From Carnobacterium gallinarum DSM 4847 (GTDB lineage Bacteria; Bacillota; Bacilli; Lactobacillales; Carnobacteriaceae), in NCBI RefSeq assembly GCF_000744375.1, contig NZ_JQLU01000004.1, forward strand, positions 124,001 to 188,000: a stretch of 64,000 bases of DNA, given 5' to 3'. A program made the position numbers and the translations under genes. Under the pieces are notes generated by a model. That model worked only from the letters and a program-made list of their open reading frames with translations, was not told where the DNA came from and ran no database searches. Shown piece after piece: positions 28,401 to 36,755 of the stretch (the stretch's first letter is position 1; each line of letters begins with the position of its first letter).

Positions 28401-29030
28401 GAAGAACTAGGCTCTGTTAATATTGGTGCTATTGAGGAATTTGACCGTGTGAATGAACGTTTTACTTTCTTAACAGAACAACGAGATGATTTGTTAACAG
28501 CAAAAGCAAGCTTGTTTGAAACAATGGATGAAATGGATGAAGAAGTAAAAAAACGCTTTTCAGAAGTCTTTGATGCGATTCGTGATAAATTCGCCATTGT
28601 CTTTCCGAAGATGTTTGGTGGTGGTTATGCTGAGTTGCGTTTAAGTAACCCAGAAGATCTATTGAACACAGGAATTGAGATTATCGCCCAACCGCCAGGG
28701 AAAAAATTACAAAATTTAAGTTTACTTTCTGGTGGTGAGCGTGCCTTTACAGCAATTGCATTATTATTCGCAATTATACAAGTTCGTCCGGTGCCATTCT
28801 GTATCTTGGATGAAGTTGAGGCTGCTTTAGATGAAGCCAATGTGGCACGATTTGGACGTTATTTAAACCAATTTGAAGGAGATACCCAGTTTATTGTAAT
28901 TACTCACCGCAAAGGTACAATGGAAGAAGCCGATGTTTTATACGGTGTTACTATGCAAGAATCTGGAATATCAAAAATTGTTTCAGTTCGTTTAGAAGAA
29001 GTTGAAGAAAAAGGGTTAGTCAGTAGCTAA
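25458..29030 (+). CDS. smc: Chromosome partition protein SMC
   Basis: Condensin ATPase that compacts and resolves chromosomes with ScpA/ScpB. 1190 aa. Walker A G-P-N-G-S-G-K-S at residues 31-38; long coiled coils; a hinge around G-A-V-A-E-L-I ... G-G-S-M-T-G-G-A; ABC signature L-S-G-G-E from residue 1090 and Walker B C-I-L-D-E-V-E-A-A-L-D. I start at the GTG reading M-H-L-K-K-I-E-I-A-G-F-K-S-F, 11 bases after AAGGAG, because it aligns with the SMC N-terminus; an ATG seven codons upstream overlaps the rnc stop. Confidence 0.96.
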   Translation: MHLKKIEIAGFKSFADKTTIEFVNGVTAVVGPNGSGKSNITEAIRWVLGEQSAKSLRGGRMNDVIFAGSESRKPLNLAEVTLILENEDHFLPLDFSEISITRRLHRNGDSEFYLNKQACRLKDIVDLFMDSGLGKESFSIISQGKVEAIFNSKPEDRRAIFEEAAGVLKYKTRKKKAEQKLFETEDNLNRVQDIVYELEDQIEPLREQSSIAKDYVMQKEELSEVEIALTAVEVELLKEKWLANKEQAEKLSIEISEARQELQTAEETVAHLREKRQLIDNQLDENQSKLVSMVQVYEQTEAQKKVLSERSKNTQENRQQLEEAKLKIEAKIHQVTQELAELQRALAEKQEKEKELRQELQEAEKERNLLTEDSSITIETLRDDYVEWMQKQTTLRNEQGYLEKSFLQVSQKNMKSDVTVRTLEEDIAEATKLYEANQAQLTTVQKNLASKLLSHQEIQVDLQKNRFDLENHEQKMYEAMRLMQQAKAKRDSLADLNEDYAGFYQGVKEILRRKQEIGGIVGAVAELIEVPKQTELAIDIALGAASQNVIVKDEESGRKGITYLKQKRLGRATFLPLTTIKPRHLPSSIEATVKNNPGYLGIASQLIHYPASIENVMHNLLGTTIVAQDLNSANQIARSIQFKYRVVTLEGDVMNAGGSMTGGASKKGNQGSIFARKNELTNLNQQITAMETTLEAKEIEVRTLKQTVKKQELELEELRVIGEKERLNEQQLKNDVQLFSEKVNRYTRELKAYTYESQEAQEETEHYHQRTAEIATEMTEIQTEMDKINYQIELISSENEKRSQLQESANQRVHEMTASLAVAKEQVTGLIKEEQRLKEALQVEEDTLATSTLQLEMMINSDGSHQLSQEELVEKLTQIQTEKTAFETAINQMKEERSQLELEIDEYDRTVAAKNNQQHHLLEQRSKAEVAMNRHDVEIENRLAHLSEEYGLSFEFAKQNHQLTLSIEDARQKVKLLKRSIEELGSVNIGAIEEFDRVNERFTFLTEQRDDLLTAKASLFETMDEMDEEVKKRFSEVFDAIRDKFAIVFPKMFGGGYAELRLSNPEDLLNTGIEIIAQPPGKKLQNLSLLSGGERAFTAIALLFAIIQVRPVPFCILDEVEAALDEANVARFGRYLNQFEGDTQFIVITHRKGTMEEADVLYGVTMQESGISKIVSVRLEEVEEKGLVSS

Positions 29031-29038
29031 TGAAGTAG

Positions 29039-29072
29039 ATAGATGTTAATGAGAAATCATTAACATCTATTT
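29039..29072 (+). terminator. Terminator after smc
   Basis: Perfect 12-base stem AGATGTTAATGA/TCATTAACATCT with a GAAA tetraloop. The T tail (ATTTTGGTT) is modest. Confidence 0.7.
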
Positions 29073-29186
29073 TGGTTATCCATAAAAATTCAAAATCAGT
29101 CTCACGGCGGATGGCAATAGTTTTTAAAAAAGGTACACTAAATAGGGATTTATTATAGAAAAAGTCCCTACTTTCGCAATTAATAG

Positions 29187-29215
29187 TTCACAATTGTAGG
29201 AATAAAACGTATACT
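29187..29215 (+). promoter_or_regulatory. Promoter of the HAD hydrolase gene
   Basis: TTCACA, 17-base spacer, TATACT, 31 bases before the ATG and after the smc terminator. Confidence 0.55.
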
Positions 29216-29245
29216 GAATAGGATGAAACTATTAGGAGGACTTAC

Positions 29246-30067
29246 ATGATTAAACTAATTGCAATTGACTTAGACGGAACGCTATTAAATGAACATAAAG
29301 AGATTACACCAGCAACAAAAAAAGCCTTAACACAAGCTAAAAACATAGGTGTCAAAGTCGTTCTCTGTACAGGGCGCCCATTATTAGGGATGGCACATTA
29401 TTTAGATGAATTAAATTTAAAAGAAGCTGGTGATTACGGAATTACCTATAATGGTGGATTAGTTCAACGAACAAATACCGGTGAAGTCTTATCACAAAAA
29501 ACCTTAACAAAAACACAAATTAAAGAGTTGTACCAGTTAACTCAAGAATTGCAAGTTCCGCTTAATTTTATTGATCTCAAACAAGTTTACGCACCACCTT
29601 ATCCAGAAAATCGTGACTCTCTATACGGCGGGATTATGAAAGCTTTACCGATGGTTTCTACAACCATTGAGGAGCTGCCAGAGGATTTGGAGTACAATAA
29701 AGCTGTTATTTGTATTGACCAGGAAATACTAGATGAAGCGATTGCTAAAATTCCAGTCGAGTTTACAGAAAATTACACAATGATGAAATCACGTCCAGTC
29801 TTATTGGAGGTTCTAAATAAAGAAGTCGACAAAGGGCGAGGACTAGCTGTTTTATGTGAGTTGTTAGACATTCATCCAGATGAAGTGATGGCACTTGGTG
29901 ATGAAGAAAATGATATGGCCATGATTGAGTTTGCAGGTTTAGGTGTAGCGATGGGGAATGCAACGGATGAAGTCAAAGCAGCAGCTCAATTTGTTACAAA
30001 AAGCAATCTTGAAAATGGTGTAGCTTATGCTGTTGAGAAGTTTGTATTGAATAATGAAACTTATTAA
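29246..30067 (+). CDS. Cof-type HAD-IIB phosphatase
   Basis: 273 aa haloacid dehalogenase family phosphatase, type IIB. Motif I is D-L-D-G-T near the N-terminus (nucleophile Asp), motif II C-T-G-R-P, and motif IV G-D-E-E-N-D-M-A-M; a cap domain lies between. Such enzymes dephosphorylate sugar phosphates, flavin mononucleotide or nucleotides; the substrate cannot be read from the sequence. It has its own promoter and lies between smc and ftsY, where Bacillus has no such gene; related lactic acid bacteria carry HAD genes here, as I recall. Confidence 0.88.
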   Translation: MIKLIAIDLDGTLLNEHKEITPATKKALTQAKNIGVKVVLCTGRPLLGMAHYLDELNLKEAGDYGITYNGGLVQRTNTGEVLSQKTLTKTQIKELYQLTQELQVPLNFIDLKQVYAPPYPENRDSLYGGIMKALPMVSTTIEELPEDLEYNKAVICIDQEILDEAIAKIPVEFTENYTMMKSRPVLLEVLNKEVDKGRGLAVLCELLDIHPDEVMALGDEENDMAMIEFAGLGVAMGNATDEVKAAAQFVTKSNLENGVAYAVEKFVLNNETY

Positions 30068-30072
30068 ATCTA

Positions 30073-30081
30073 TGGTACAAT
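30073..30081 (+). promoter_or_regulatory. Extended -10 promoter before ftsY
   Basis: TGG-TACAAT with no good -35; about 40 bases before the ftsY ATG. Confidence 0.35.
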
Positions 30082-30123
30082 AAAAATAGAAGTAGAAACA
30101 GAGGATGAGAAAGAGGTTACGTC

Positions 30124-31122
30124 ATGGGATTTTTTGATAAAATAAAAAAAGCATTTACAGGTGAAGAAGTTGAAAAAACAGAAGTCACTGAAAAATATGA
30201 AAAAGGCTTAGAGAAAACGCGAAAATCATTTTCAGAACGTATGAATGAACTTTTTGCTAATTTCCGCACAGTAGATGAAGATTTCTTTGATGAATTGGAA
30301 GAAGTTTTAATTGGATCTGATGTTGGTTTTGAAACAACAATGGAGATTACAGATGCGTTGCGTCAAGAAGTAAAATTGCGAAATGCCAAGAACCAAAATG
30401 AAGTTCAAGAAGCGATTATTGAGAAATTAGTTGAACTTTATGAACGTGGTGAAACTGAAAATCCTGAAATCAAATTAAATCCTGATGGTTTAACTGTTAT
30501 TTTATTTGTTGGAGTGAATGGTGTTGGGAAAACAACGACAATTGGGAAAATGGCTCATCAATATCAAGTAGCTGGTAAAAAGGTTTTATTGGCTGCTGGA
30601 GATACGTTTAGAGCAGGAGCGATTGATCAATTAAAAGTTTGGGGAGAACGTGTCAACGTGGACGTTGTTAGCGGAGCGGCTGGTGGTGATCCAGCAGCGG
30701 TTGTTTTTGATGCGGTGAAACAAGCGAAAGAACAAAATGCAGATATTTTAATGGTGGATACAGCTGGACGTTTACAAAATAAGGTCAATTTAATGAATGA
30801 ACTAGAGAAGATGAAACGAGTAATTGATCGTGAGTTACCAAATACACCATTGGAAGTTCTATTAGTGTTGGATGCAACGACTGGTCAAAATGCAATGATT
30901 CAAGCGAAACAATTTAAAGAAACAACGGATGTAACAGGATTAGTTCTAACGAAATTAGATGGAACAGCTAAAGGTGGAATTGTTTTAGCGATTCGTAATG
31001 AGTTGCACATTCCTGTTAAATACGTTGGTTTGGGTGAAGGAATGGATGATTTACAAGTTTTTGATCCAAATGAATATGTCTTTGGTTTATTTAGTCAATT
31101 AATTAATAAAAAAGCTGAGTGA
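30124..31122 (+). CDS. ftsY: Signal recognition particle receptor FtsY
   Basis: GTPase that docks SRP-ribosome complexes at the membrane. 332 aa with only a short acidic/basic N-terminal A region, then the N domain and G domain: G-V-N-G-V-G-K-T at 130-137, D-T-F-R-A-G-A, D-T-A-G-R-L-Q-N-K and T-K-L-D-G-T-A-K-G-G. Ribosome site is GAGGATGAGAAAGAGG. A strong terminator follows, so ylxM-ffh is a separate unit. Confidence 0.96.
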   Translation: MGFFDKIKKAFTGEEVEKTEVTEKYEKGLEKTRKSFSERMNELFANFRTVDEDFFDELEEVLIGSDVGFETTMEITDALRQEVKLRNAKNQNEVQEAIIEKLVELYERGETENPEIKLNPDGLTVILFVGVNGVGKTTTIGKMAHQYQVAGKKVLLAAGDTFRAGAIDQLKVWGERVNVDVVSGAAGGDPAAVVFDAVKQAKEQNADILMVDTAGRLQNKVNLMNELEKMKRVIDRELPNTPLEVLLVLDATTGQNAMIQAKQFKETTDVTGLVLTKLDGTAKGGIVLAIRNELHIPVKYVGLGEGMDDLQVFDPNEYVFGLFSQLINKKAE

Positions 31123-31137
31123 GTTTAGCATTTGGTT

Positions 31138-31173
31138 AACTAGTTGCCATGATTTGTGGTAACTGGTTTTTTT
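31138..31173 (+). terminator. Terminator after ftsY
   Basis: AACTAGTTGCCA pairs with TGGTAACTGGTT (two G-U pairs), followed by seven T. Confidence 0.85.
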
Positions 31174-31207
31174 ATCCAAAAAATTTCTCATTTATCCAAA
31201 TTATCTA

Positions 31208-31236
31208 TTGACTAAAGAGGCAAAAATAGGTACGCT
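31208..31236 (+). promoter_or_regulatory. Promoter of ylxM-ffh
   Basis: TTGACT, 17-base spacer, TACGCT; 60 bases before ylxM. Confidence 0.5.
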
Positions 31237-31296
31237 AAACGAGTATGTAAACGAAAATCACTTGACAGCGAGTCAAAGCGGAAAGAAGGATTTAAA

Positions 31297-31641
31297 ATGG
31301 AGTTAGAAAAAACGAATCAAATGAATGCTTTATTTGAATTTTATGAATCCCTATTGACTGAAAAACAACAGAGTTACATGCAGTTGTATTATGCAGATGA
31401 TTTTTCGTTGGGCGAAATTGCAGAAGAATTCGGTGTCAGCCGTCAAGCGGTATATGACAATATTAAGCGGACAGAACATATTCTGAAAGAATACGAGCGT
31501 AAACTGCATAATGTAGCGGATTTTCTGCATGGCGAAGAGATTATTAATGAATTATCAGCATATGTCAGTGAAAAATATCCAGCAGATGAAAAATTAATTG
31601 ACTTAATTAACGGGTTACAAGCAGAAAAAGAAGAAGAATAA
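31297..31641 (+). CDS. ylxM: YlxM/p13 family SRP-associated HTH protein
   Basis: 114 aa with a sigma-70 region 4-like helix-turn-helix ([19 protein letters not shown]). YlxM proteins are encoded next to ffh in Firmicutes and, in streptococci, stimulate SRP GTPase activity. The gene is 16 bases before ffh. Ribosome site AGAAAGGA. Confidence 0.93.
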   Translation: MELEKTNQMNALFEFYESLLTEKQQSYMQLYYADDFSLGEIAEEFGVSRQAVYDNIKRTEHILKEYERKLHNVADFLHGEEIINELSAYVSEKYPADEKLIDLINGLQAEKEEE

Positions 31642-31657
31642 GGATAGGTGAAAATAA

Positions 31658-33082
31658 ATGGCATTTGAGGGATTATCAGAACGTCTTCAAGCAGCAATGA
31701 ACAAAATGCGTCGTAAAGGGAAAGTTTCCGAAGCTGATGTAAAAGAAATGATGCGCGAAGTCCGTTTGGCTTTATTAGAAGCCGATGTAAACTTTAAAGT
31801 AGTAAAAGAATTTGTTAAAACAGTCAGTGATCGTGCAATTGGTGTAGAAGTGTTAGAAAGCTTATCACCAGCACAACAAATCGTTAAGATCGTTGATGAA
31901 GAACTGACGGCTTTAATGGGTGGCGAGCAGTCTGGCATTCAAGCATCAGCAAAATCACCAACTGTTATTATGATGGTGGGGCTACAAGGAGCAGGTAAAA
32001 CAACGACAGCTGGTAAATTGGCGAACTTTTTACGTAAAAAACAAAATCGTAGACCGTTATTAGTTGCTGCCGATATTTATCGTCCAGCAGCCATTCAACA
32101 ATTGCAAACATTGGGAGAACAATTGGACATTCCTGTATTTGCAATGGGAGATCAAGTAAGTCCTGTTGAGATTGCGAAAAAAGCAATTGAAAAAGCAAAA
32201 GAAGAACATCATGACTTTGTTATTATTGATACTGCAGGACGTTTGCATATTGATGAAACATTAATGACGGAGTTAACTGATATTAAAGCGATGACGAATC
32301 CAACTGAGATTTTCTTAGTAGTAGATGCGATGACTGGGCAAGATGCAGTTAATGTAGCGGAATCGTTTAACGCACAATTAGATATTACTGGGGTCATTTT
32401 AACGAAATTAGATGGGGATACTCGTGGTGGGGCAGCTCTTTCAATTCGCTCTGTGACCGGAAAACCCATTAAATTTACTGGTCAAGGGGAAAAACTAGAA
32501 GATTTAGAGCCTTTCTATCCAGATCGTATGGCAAGCCGTATCTTAGGTATGGGGGATATGTTAACCCTAATCGAAAAAGCTCAAACAGATTTCGATGAGA
32601 AAAAAGCCGAAGAAATGACGAAAAAAATGCAAGACAACAGTTTTGATTTTAACGATTTTATTGAGCAAATGGACCAGTTAAATAACATGGGACCGCTTGA
32701 AGATATCTTGAAGATGATTCCGGGAATGAACAATGTTCCAGGACTGGATAAAATGCAGATTGATCCTAAAGATACTGCACGGATGAAGGCTATTGTCTTA
32801 TCCATGACACCTAAAGAGCGTGAAAATCCAGATTTATTATCACAAAGTCGTCGCCGCCGGATTGCTCGCGGTTCAGGTCGCCCAATTGCTGAAGTAAATC
32901 GGATGATCAAACAATTTAATGAATCGAAGAAAATGATGGGGCAAATGTCTAAAGGAAACTTTAATGGCATGGATGGAATGTTTGGTAGTGGCGTTGGTGG
33001 TAAATTAGGAAAAATGGCGATGAATTCAATGGTTCGCAAAAATAAAAAGAAACTTAGAAAGAAAAATAAAAAGAAAAAATAA
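31658..33082 (+). CDS. ffh: Signal recognition particle protein Ffh
   Basis: Binds signal peptides and 4.5S/6S RNA for co-translational targeting. 474 aa. NG domain with G-L-Q-G-A-G-K-T from residue 108, D-T-A-G-R-L-H and T-K-L-D-G-D-T-R-G-G; M domain rich in methionine with the RNA-binding S-R-R-R-R-I-A-R-G-S-G. The extreme C-terminus is a lysine-rich tail. Ribosome site is a weak GGATAGGTG; co-transcribed with ylxM. Confidence 0.97.
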   Translation: MAFEGLSERLQAAMNKMRRKGKVSEADVKEMMREVRLALLEADVNFKVVKEFVKTVSDRAIGVEVLESLSPAQQIVKIVDEELTALMGGEQSGIQASAKSPTVIMMVGLQGAGKTTTAGKLANFLRKKQNRRPLLVAADIYRPAAIQQLQTLGEQLDIPVFAMGDQVSPVEIAKKAIEKAKEEHHDFVIIDTAGRLHIDETLMTELTDIKAMTNPTEIFLVVDAMTGQDAVNVAESFNAQLDITGVILTKLDGDTRGGAALSIRSVTGKPIKFTGQGEKLEDLEPFYPDRMASRILGMGDMLTLIEKAQTDFDEKKAEEMTKKMQDNSFDFNDFIEQMDQLNNMGPLEDILKMIPGMNNVPGLDKMQIDPKDTARMKAIVLSMTPKERENPDLLSQSRRRRIARGSGRPIAEVNRMIKQFNESKKMMGQMSKGNFNGMDGMFGSGVGGKLGKMAMNSMVRKNKKKLRKKNKKKK

Positions 33083-33178
33083 AGTGAACTTAGTTGATTT
33101 TTTTAGTGCAGTTGTTTAGAAATCAGGAATGTAAACCTTATTAAATCAGTCTTTTAAAGAAATTATCTAAAAAAAATA

Positions 33179-33211
33179 GCCCTGTAAAGAAAAAACACTT
33201 TACAGGGGGGC
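33179..33211. repeat. Inverted repeat overlapping the rpsP promoter
   Basis: GCCCTGTAAAG and CTTTACAGGG, a near-perfect 10-11 base inverted repeat with an 8-base loop. On the minus strand it is followed by a run of eight T, so it looks like a terminator for antisense transcription; on the plus strand it lacks a T tail. Its right arm contains the -35 box of the rpsP promoter. Confidence 0.7.
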
Positions 33212-33227
33212 AAAAGACTGGTAATAT
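33199..33227 (+). promoter_or_regulatory. Promoter of rpsP-khpA
   Basis: TTTACA, 17-base spacer, TAATAT, 39 bases before the rpsP start codon. Confidence 0.5.
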
Positions 33228-33265
33228 ATGTAAATGTGAGATAGTTATTGGAGGTGTAAATAAAG

Positions 33266-33538
33266 ATGGCAGTAAAAATCCGTTTAAAACGTATGGGCTC
33301 TAAAAAGAATCCATTTTACCGTATGGTAGTTGCAGATTCACGTTCTCCTCGTGATGGACGTTATATCGAAGTTGTTGGAACATACAATCCAGTTGTTCAA
33401 CCAGCAGCAGTTAAAGTGGAAGAAGAAAAAGTACTTGGCTGGTTAGCTAATGGTGCACAACCTTCTGATACAGTTCGTAACATCCTTTCAAAAGAAGGTA
33501 TTATGAAAAAATTCCATGAATCAAAAAACGTTAAATAA
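33266..33538 (+). CDS. rpsP: Ribosomal protein S16 (bS16)
   Basis: 90 aa; starts [19 protein letters not shown], with [21 protein letters not shown]-type ribosome site (TTGGAGGTG). khpA follows within 15 bases. Confidence 0.97.
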   Translation: MAVKIRLKRMGSKKNPFYRMVVADSRSPRDGRYIEVVGTYNPVVQPAAVKVEEEKVLGWLANGAQPSDTVRNILSKEGIMKKFHESKNVK

Positions 33539-33552
33539 AAAGGATGTTTTCT

Positions 33553-33795
33553 ATGGCTGACGTTAAAGAATTAATTCTTACCATTGTTCGTCCTCTGGTT
33601 ACTCATCCAGAAGAGTTGGATATTGTAATCGAGGAAACTAACGAGTATCTTGATTATCAATTGTCGGTTCATCCGGATGATATTGGACGGGTGATTGGAA
33701 AACAAGGTCGCGTAGCAAAAGCAATTCGTACAATTGTGTACAGCGTGAGGGTCAAAGGACCGAAGCGTGTACGTCTATCAATTGTCGATAGTTAA
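33553..33795 (+). CDS. khpA: KH-domain RNA-binding protein KhpA (YlqC)
   Basis: 80 aa single KH domain with the RNA-binding G-K-Q-G-R loop. In streptococci and lactobacilli KhpA pairs with KhpB/Jag and affects cell division and mRNA levels. The ATG reading M-A-D-V-K-E is preferred, 8-9 bases after AAAGGA; an ATG three codons upstream overlaps that site. Cotranscribed with rpsP, as in Bacillus. Confidence 0.93.
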   Translation: MADVKELILTIVRPLVTHPEELDIVIEETNEYLDYQLSVHPDDIGRVIGKQGRVAKAIRTIVYSVRVKGPKRVRLSIVDS

Positions 33796-33810
33796 TCCCA
33801 TTTAATAACG

Positions 33811-33849
33811 AAAAAACCATTTTCATTTTAGAATGAAGATGGTTTTTTA
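33811..33849 (+). terminator. Terminator after khpA
   Basis: AAAAAACCATTTTCA pairs with TGAAGATGGTTTTTT around TTTTAGAA. Confidence 0.85.
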
Positions 33850-33918
33850 TATTGTCTAAAAAGAAAAAATGAATTTCTGAGAATATTCCTGCTTTTAGCA
33901 GAGTTCATAGCCATTTTA

Positions 33919-33927
33919 TGGTACAAT
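33919..33927 (+). promoter_or_regulatory. Extended -10 promoter of rimM-trmD
   Basis: TGG-TACAAT, the same extended -10 as before ftsY, 34 bases before the rimM start. Confidence 0.45.
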
Positions 33928-33961
33928 AGTGACGACAAACTAATAGAGAATGAGGGATATT

Positions 33962-34474
33962 GTGACTGAATTATTTAATGTAGGTAAAATTGTAAACACA
34001 CAAGGTTTAAAAGGAGAAGTACGAGTTATTTCTAGAACGGATTTTCCAGATGAACGCTATAAAAAAGGCAATAAACTCTTATTACAACAAGAGGGTAAGC
34101 CGACAATCGAACTAACCGTAACCAATCACCGCAAGCACAAAAACTTTGATATTCTAACCTTTAAAGATCATCCATCAATTAATGATGTTGAAAAATATCG
34201 TGATGGAATGCTTCAGATTACTTCTGAACAAATGCATGAGTTACCTGAAAATGAATTTTATTTGCATGAAATTATCGGGCTAAATGTGATTGATGAAGAT
34301 GGGGAAGAAATCGGGAAAATCAAAGAAGTTTTATCGCCAGGTGCGAATGATGTTTGGGTGATTCAACGAGTACAACAGAAAGATTTATTAATTCCTTATA
34401 TTGAAGAAGTTGTGAAAAAAGTTGATATTGCTAACGGTGTTGTGACTATCCATATTATGGAAGGGTTAGACTAA
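33962..34474 (+). CDS. rimM: Ribosome maturation factor RimM
   Basis: Assists 30S head assembly by binding S19. 170 aa: N-terminal [18 protein letters not shown] and a PRC-barrel C-terminal part (D-V-W-V-I-Q ... L-L-I-P-Y-I). I use the GTG start, which matches Bacillus RimM; an ATG four codons upstream would add M-R-D-I but overlaps the GAGGG ribosome site. The stop overlaps the trmD ATG. Confidence 0.93.
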   Translation: MTELFNVGKIVNTQGLKGEVRVISRTDFPDERYKKGNKLLLQQEGKPTIELTVTNHRKHKNFDILTFKDHPSINDVEKYRDGMLQITSEQMHELPENEFYLHEIIGLNVIDEDGEEIGKIKEVLSPGANDVWVIQRVQQKDLLIPYIEEVVKKVDIANGVVTIHIMEGLD

Positions 34475-35226
34475 TGAGAATTGATGTTTTAACGTTATTT
34501 CCTCGAATGTTTGAGGGACCAATGAAGGAATCAATTATCGGGAAAGCTATTGAAAAAAAGTTGCTTGAGTTAAATGTAACGAATTTTCGTGAGTTTTCTG
34601 ATCATCGTCATCAAAATGTTGATGATTATCCTTATGGAGGTGGAGCAGGCATGTTGTTAATGGCTCAGCCAATATTTGGAGCAGTTGAAGCCATTGAAGC
34701 AGAGACACCTGAAACAAAGAAACGAGTTATTTTATTAGATCCTGCAGGAGTTCCTTTTACTCAATCAGTGGCAGAAGAATTAGCTGAAGAAGAACACCTA
34801 ATTTTTATTTGCGGTCATTATGAAGGATACGATGAACGAATTCGTGAATTGGTAACTGATGAGATTTCTTTAGGAGATTATGTCCTAACTGGTGGTGAAT
34901 TAGGTGCTATGGTGATTGTAGACGCCACTGTTCGTCTTTTGCCTGATGTTTTAGGTAATCAATCTTCAGCGTTAACAGACTCTCATTCTACTGGTCTTTT
35001 AGAGCATCCTCAATACACGCGACCTGCAGATTTTCGTGGGATGGAAGTGCCGGCAGTTCTAACCAATGGCAACCACAAATTAATTCGTGAATGGCAAGAA
35101 AAGGAATCCTTACGTCGTACGTATCAAAGACGTCCAGATATGTTAGAGGAAGTAAAACTAACAAAAGAGCAAAAACTTTGGTTAAAAGAGATTCGCGCAG
35201 AAGAGTCAGATTCAAATGCCGATTAA
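34474..35226 (+). CDS. trmD: tRNA (guanine-37-N1)-methyltransferase TrmD
   Basis: Methylates G37 next to the anticodon, preventing +1 frameshifting. 250 aa SPOUT enzyme. Catalytic Asp in [11 protein letters not shown]; the trefoil-knot SAM site reads [10 protein letters not shown] and G-D-Y-V-L-T-G-G-E. Start overlaps the rimM stop (TAATG). Confidence 0.97.
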   Translation: MRIDVLTLFPRMFEGPMKESIIGKAIEKKLLELNVTNFREFSDHRHQNVDDYPYGGGAGMLLMAQPIFGAVEAIEAETPETKKRVILLDPAGVPFTQSVAEELAEEEHLIFICGHYEGYDERIRELVTDEISLGDYVLTGGELGAMVIVDATVRLLPDVLGNQSSALTDSHSTGLLEHPQYTRPADFRGMEVPAVLTNGNHKLIREWQEKESLRRTYQRRPDMLEEVKLTKEQKLWLKEIRAEESDSNAD

Positions 35227-35259
35227 AAGAAAATTTCTTTAGATATCAAGGAAAAGACC

Positions 35260-35288
35260 TTTACAGCTGTTTTAAGTTATGGTAAACT
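35260..35288 (+). promoter_or_regulatory. Promoter of rplS
   Basis: TTTACA, 17-base spacer, TAAACT, giving a leader of roughly 85-90 bases. Confidence 0.6.
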
Positions 35289-35294
35289 ATTTTA

Positions 35295-35380
35295 GGTGAG
35301 TGGAGAAAATCCGCTCGATTAACGATGTTCCGCTATGCCCGATTGGAGGCGTATGAATGTTTGTTGGAAGGAGAAAAAAT
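35295..35380 (+). promoter_or_regulatory. Ribosomal protein L19 leader
   Basis: An RNA structure that L19 is thought to bind to repress its own translation. The leader has a hairpin GAGTGGA-GAAAA-TCCGCTC followed by the conserved GATTAACGATG, GCCCGATTGGAGGCG and GAATGTT stretches I recognise from Firmicute L19 leaders. It ends at the GGAAGGAG ribosome site of rplS. Family assignment is from memory; a covariance-model search would settle it. Confidence 0.7.
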
Positions 35381-35381
35381 A

Positions 35382-35729
35382 ATGAGTCAATTAATGGAAT
35401 CAATCACAAATGAACAATTACGTTCTGATATCCCAGCTTTCCGCCCAGGAGATACAGTTCGTGTTCACGCACGCGTAGTCGAAGGTACTAGAGAACGTAT
35501 CCAACTTTTTGAAGGTGTTGTAATCAAACGCCGTGGAGCTGGAATTAGCGAAACTTATACTGTTCGTAAATTATCAGGTGGTGTTGGTGTTGAACGTACG
35601 TTCCCAATCCACACTCCTCGTGTTGCACAAATCGAAGTTATCCGTCATGGTAAAGTACGTCGTGCTAAATTGTACTACTTACGTGCATTACATGGTAAAG
35701 CTGCTCGTATTAAAGAAGCTCGTCGTTAA
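35382..35729 (+). CDS. rplS: Ribosomal protein L19 (bL19)
   Basis: 115 aa; [20 protein letters not shown] and [11 protein letters not shown] are typical. A longer in-frame reading begins 57 bases upstream but lies in the leader RNA; the ATG after GGAAGGAG is the start. Confidence 0.97.
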   Translation: MSQLMESITNEQLRSDIPAFRPGDTVRVHARVVEGTRERIQLFEGVVIKRRGAGISETYTVRKLSGGVGVERTFPIHTPRVAQIEVIRHGKVRRAKLYYLRALHGKAARIKEARR

Positions 35730-35740
35730 GACAAGCATTA

Positions 35741-35767
35741 AAACCCTTGAGTATTCAAGGGTTTTTT
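35741..35767 (+). terminator. Terminator after rplS
   Basis: AACCCTTGA-GTAT-TCAAGGGTT followed by T. A weaker hairpin with a T tail (35848-35888) lies further downstream in the gap before the DeoR gene. Confidence 0.9.
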
Positions 35768-35916
35768 CTTTTGTTTTGATAAATGTTTATTCGGGAAAAG
35801 TAAAAAATGATAGAACTAATTTAATTTTTTTGAATGCTTCTTACTAAAAAATATCCTTCTAGTATTTAATTAGAGGAATATTTTTTATTTTCTAGTATTT
35901 TGAAAAATGCGAAAAG

Positions 35917-35945
35917 TTGCAAAATAATGCAAAAACATGTAGACT
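35917..35945 (+). promoter_or_regulatory. Promoter of the DeoR/M24 operon
   Basis: TTGCAA, 17-base spacer, TAGACT. The spacer holds a second TGCAAAA, making a direct repeat GTTGCAAAAT/ATGCAAAAA that could be a DeoR site (autoregulation; inference). Confidence 0.5.
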
Positions 35946-35966
35946 AAAAATAAGGAGTGAGGAATC

Positions 35967-36755
35967 ATGTTAATTGAGGAACGTTTAGAAAAAATAAAAA
36001 CAATTATTGAAGAAAATAAAAGTGCCACAGTTGACTACTTATCTGATTTTTTACGAGTATCCAAAGATACAATTCGGCGTGATTTAATTAAGTTAGAACA
36101 ACAAAATAGTATTCGTCGAACCCATGGTGGTGCAATTTTAGTAAATCGAGAAGCTTTAATTTTTGATTACCAGCAACGTTCAACTCAATTTAGCTCAATT
36201 AAAACAGAAATTGCGCAAAAAGTTGCAGAAATCCTTAAAGATAATTCTAGTATATTATTTGATTCCTCAACAACCGTAGAGGCCGCCATTCGTTCTTTAG
36301 AAAATAAAACCTTTCATGGAATTACCAATTCATTGAGCCACGCAATGTTACTGGCGACTTATGATAAAGTTGAAGTGACAGTCTTACCTGGAAAACTTCA
36401 TAAAGAGCAGCTATTTTTATATGGAACAGATACGGTCAAAAAAATTGAACAATATCGCACAGATTATACAGTGCTAGGTGTTTTTGCTATATCGGAGGCA
36501 GGACTTTTCATTCACACAGAAGAAGAAGGCTTAGTTAAACGTCAAATGATAGCCCAAGGGAATACTGTGATTGCATTGGCCGATCATACGAAAATTGAGA
36601 CAACAGGCTTTTTTAAAATATGTTCTTTAGCTGCACTGGATATTTTAATTACCAATGAACAGCCTAATTCTGAGTTTATGAGGCATTTAATTGAGAATCA
36701 TGTTGAACTTATCCTAACAAAAGAATCAAAGGAGAGAATAAATCATGACAACTAA
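35967..36755 (+). CDS. DeoR/GlpR family transcriptional regulator
   Basis: 262 aa. N-terminal winged helix (E-E-R-L-E-K-I ... V-S-K-D-T-I-R-R-D-L ... R-R-T-H-G-G-A) and a C-terminal sugar-phosphate isomerase-like effector domain (F-D-S-S-T-T-V). Members usually repress sugar or nucleoside catabolic genes in response to a phosphosugar. The only gene in its operon is the M24-fold protein, whose start overlaps this stop by 11 bases, so that protein is the likely target. Confidence 0.92.
   Translation: MLIEERLEKIKTIIEENKSATVDYLSDFLRVSKDTIRRDLIKLEQQNSIRRTHGGAILVNREALIFDYQQRSTQFSSIKTEIAQKVAEILKDNSSILFDSSTTVEAAIRSLENKTFHGITNSLSHAMLLATYDKVEVTVLPGKLHKEQLFLYGTDTVKKIEQYRTDYTVLGVFAISEAGLFIHTEEEGLVKRQMIAQGNTVIALADHTKIETTGFFKICSLAALDILITNEQPNSEFMRHLIENHVELILTKESKERINHDN

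Noticed and set aside
35325-35381. N-terminal extension of ribosomal protein L19
   Set aside because: These codons fall in the L19 leader structure and the true ATG follows GGAAGGAG.
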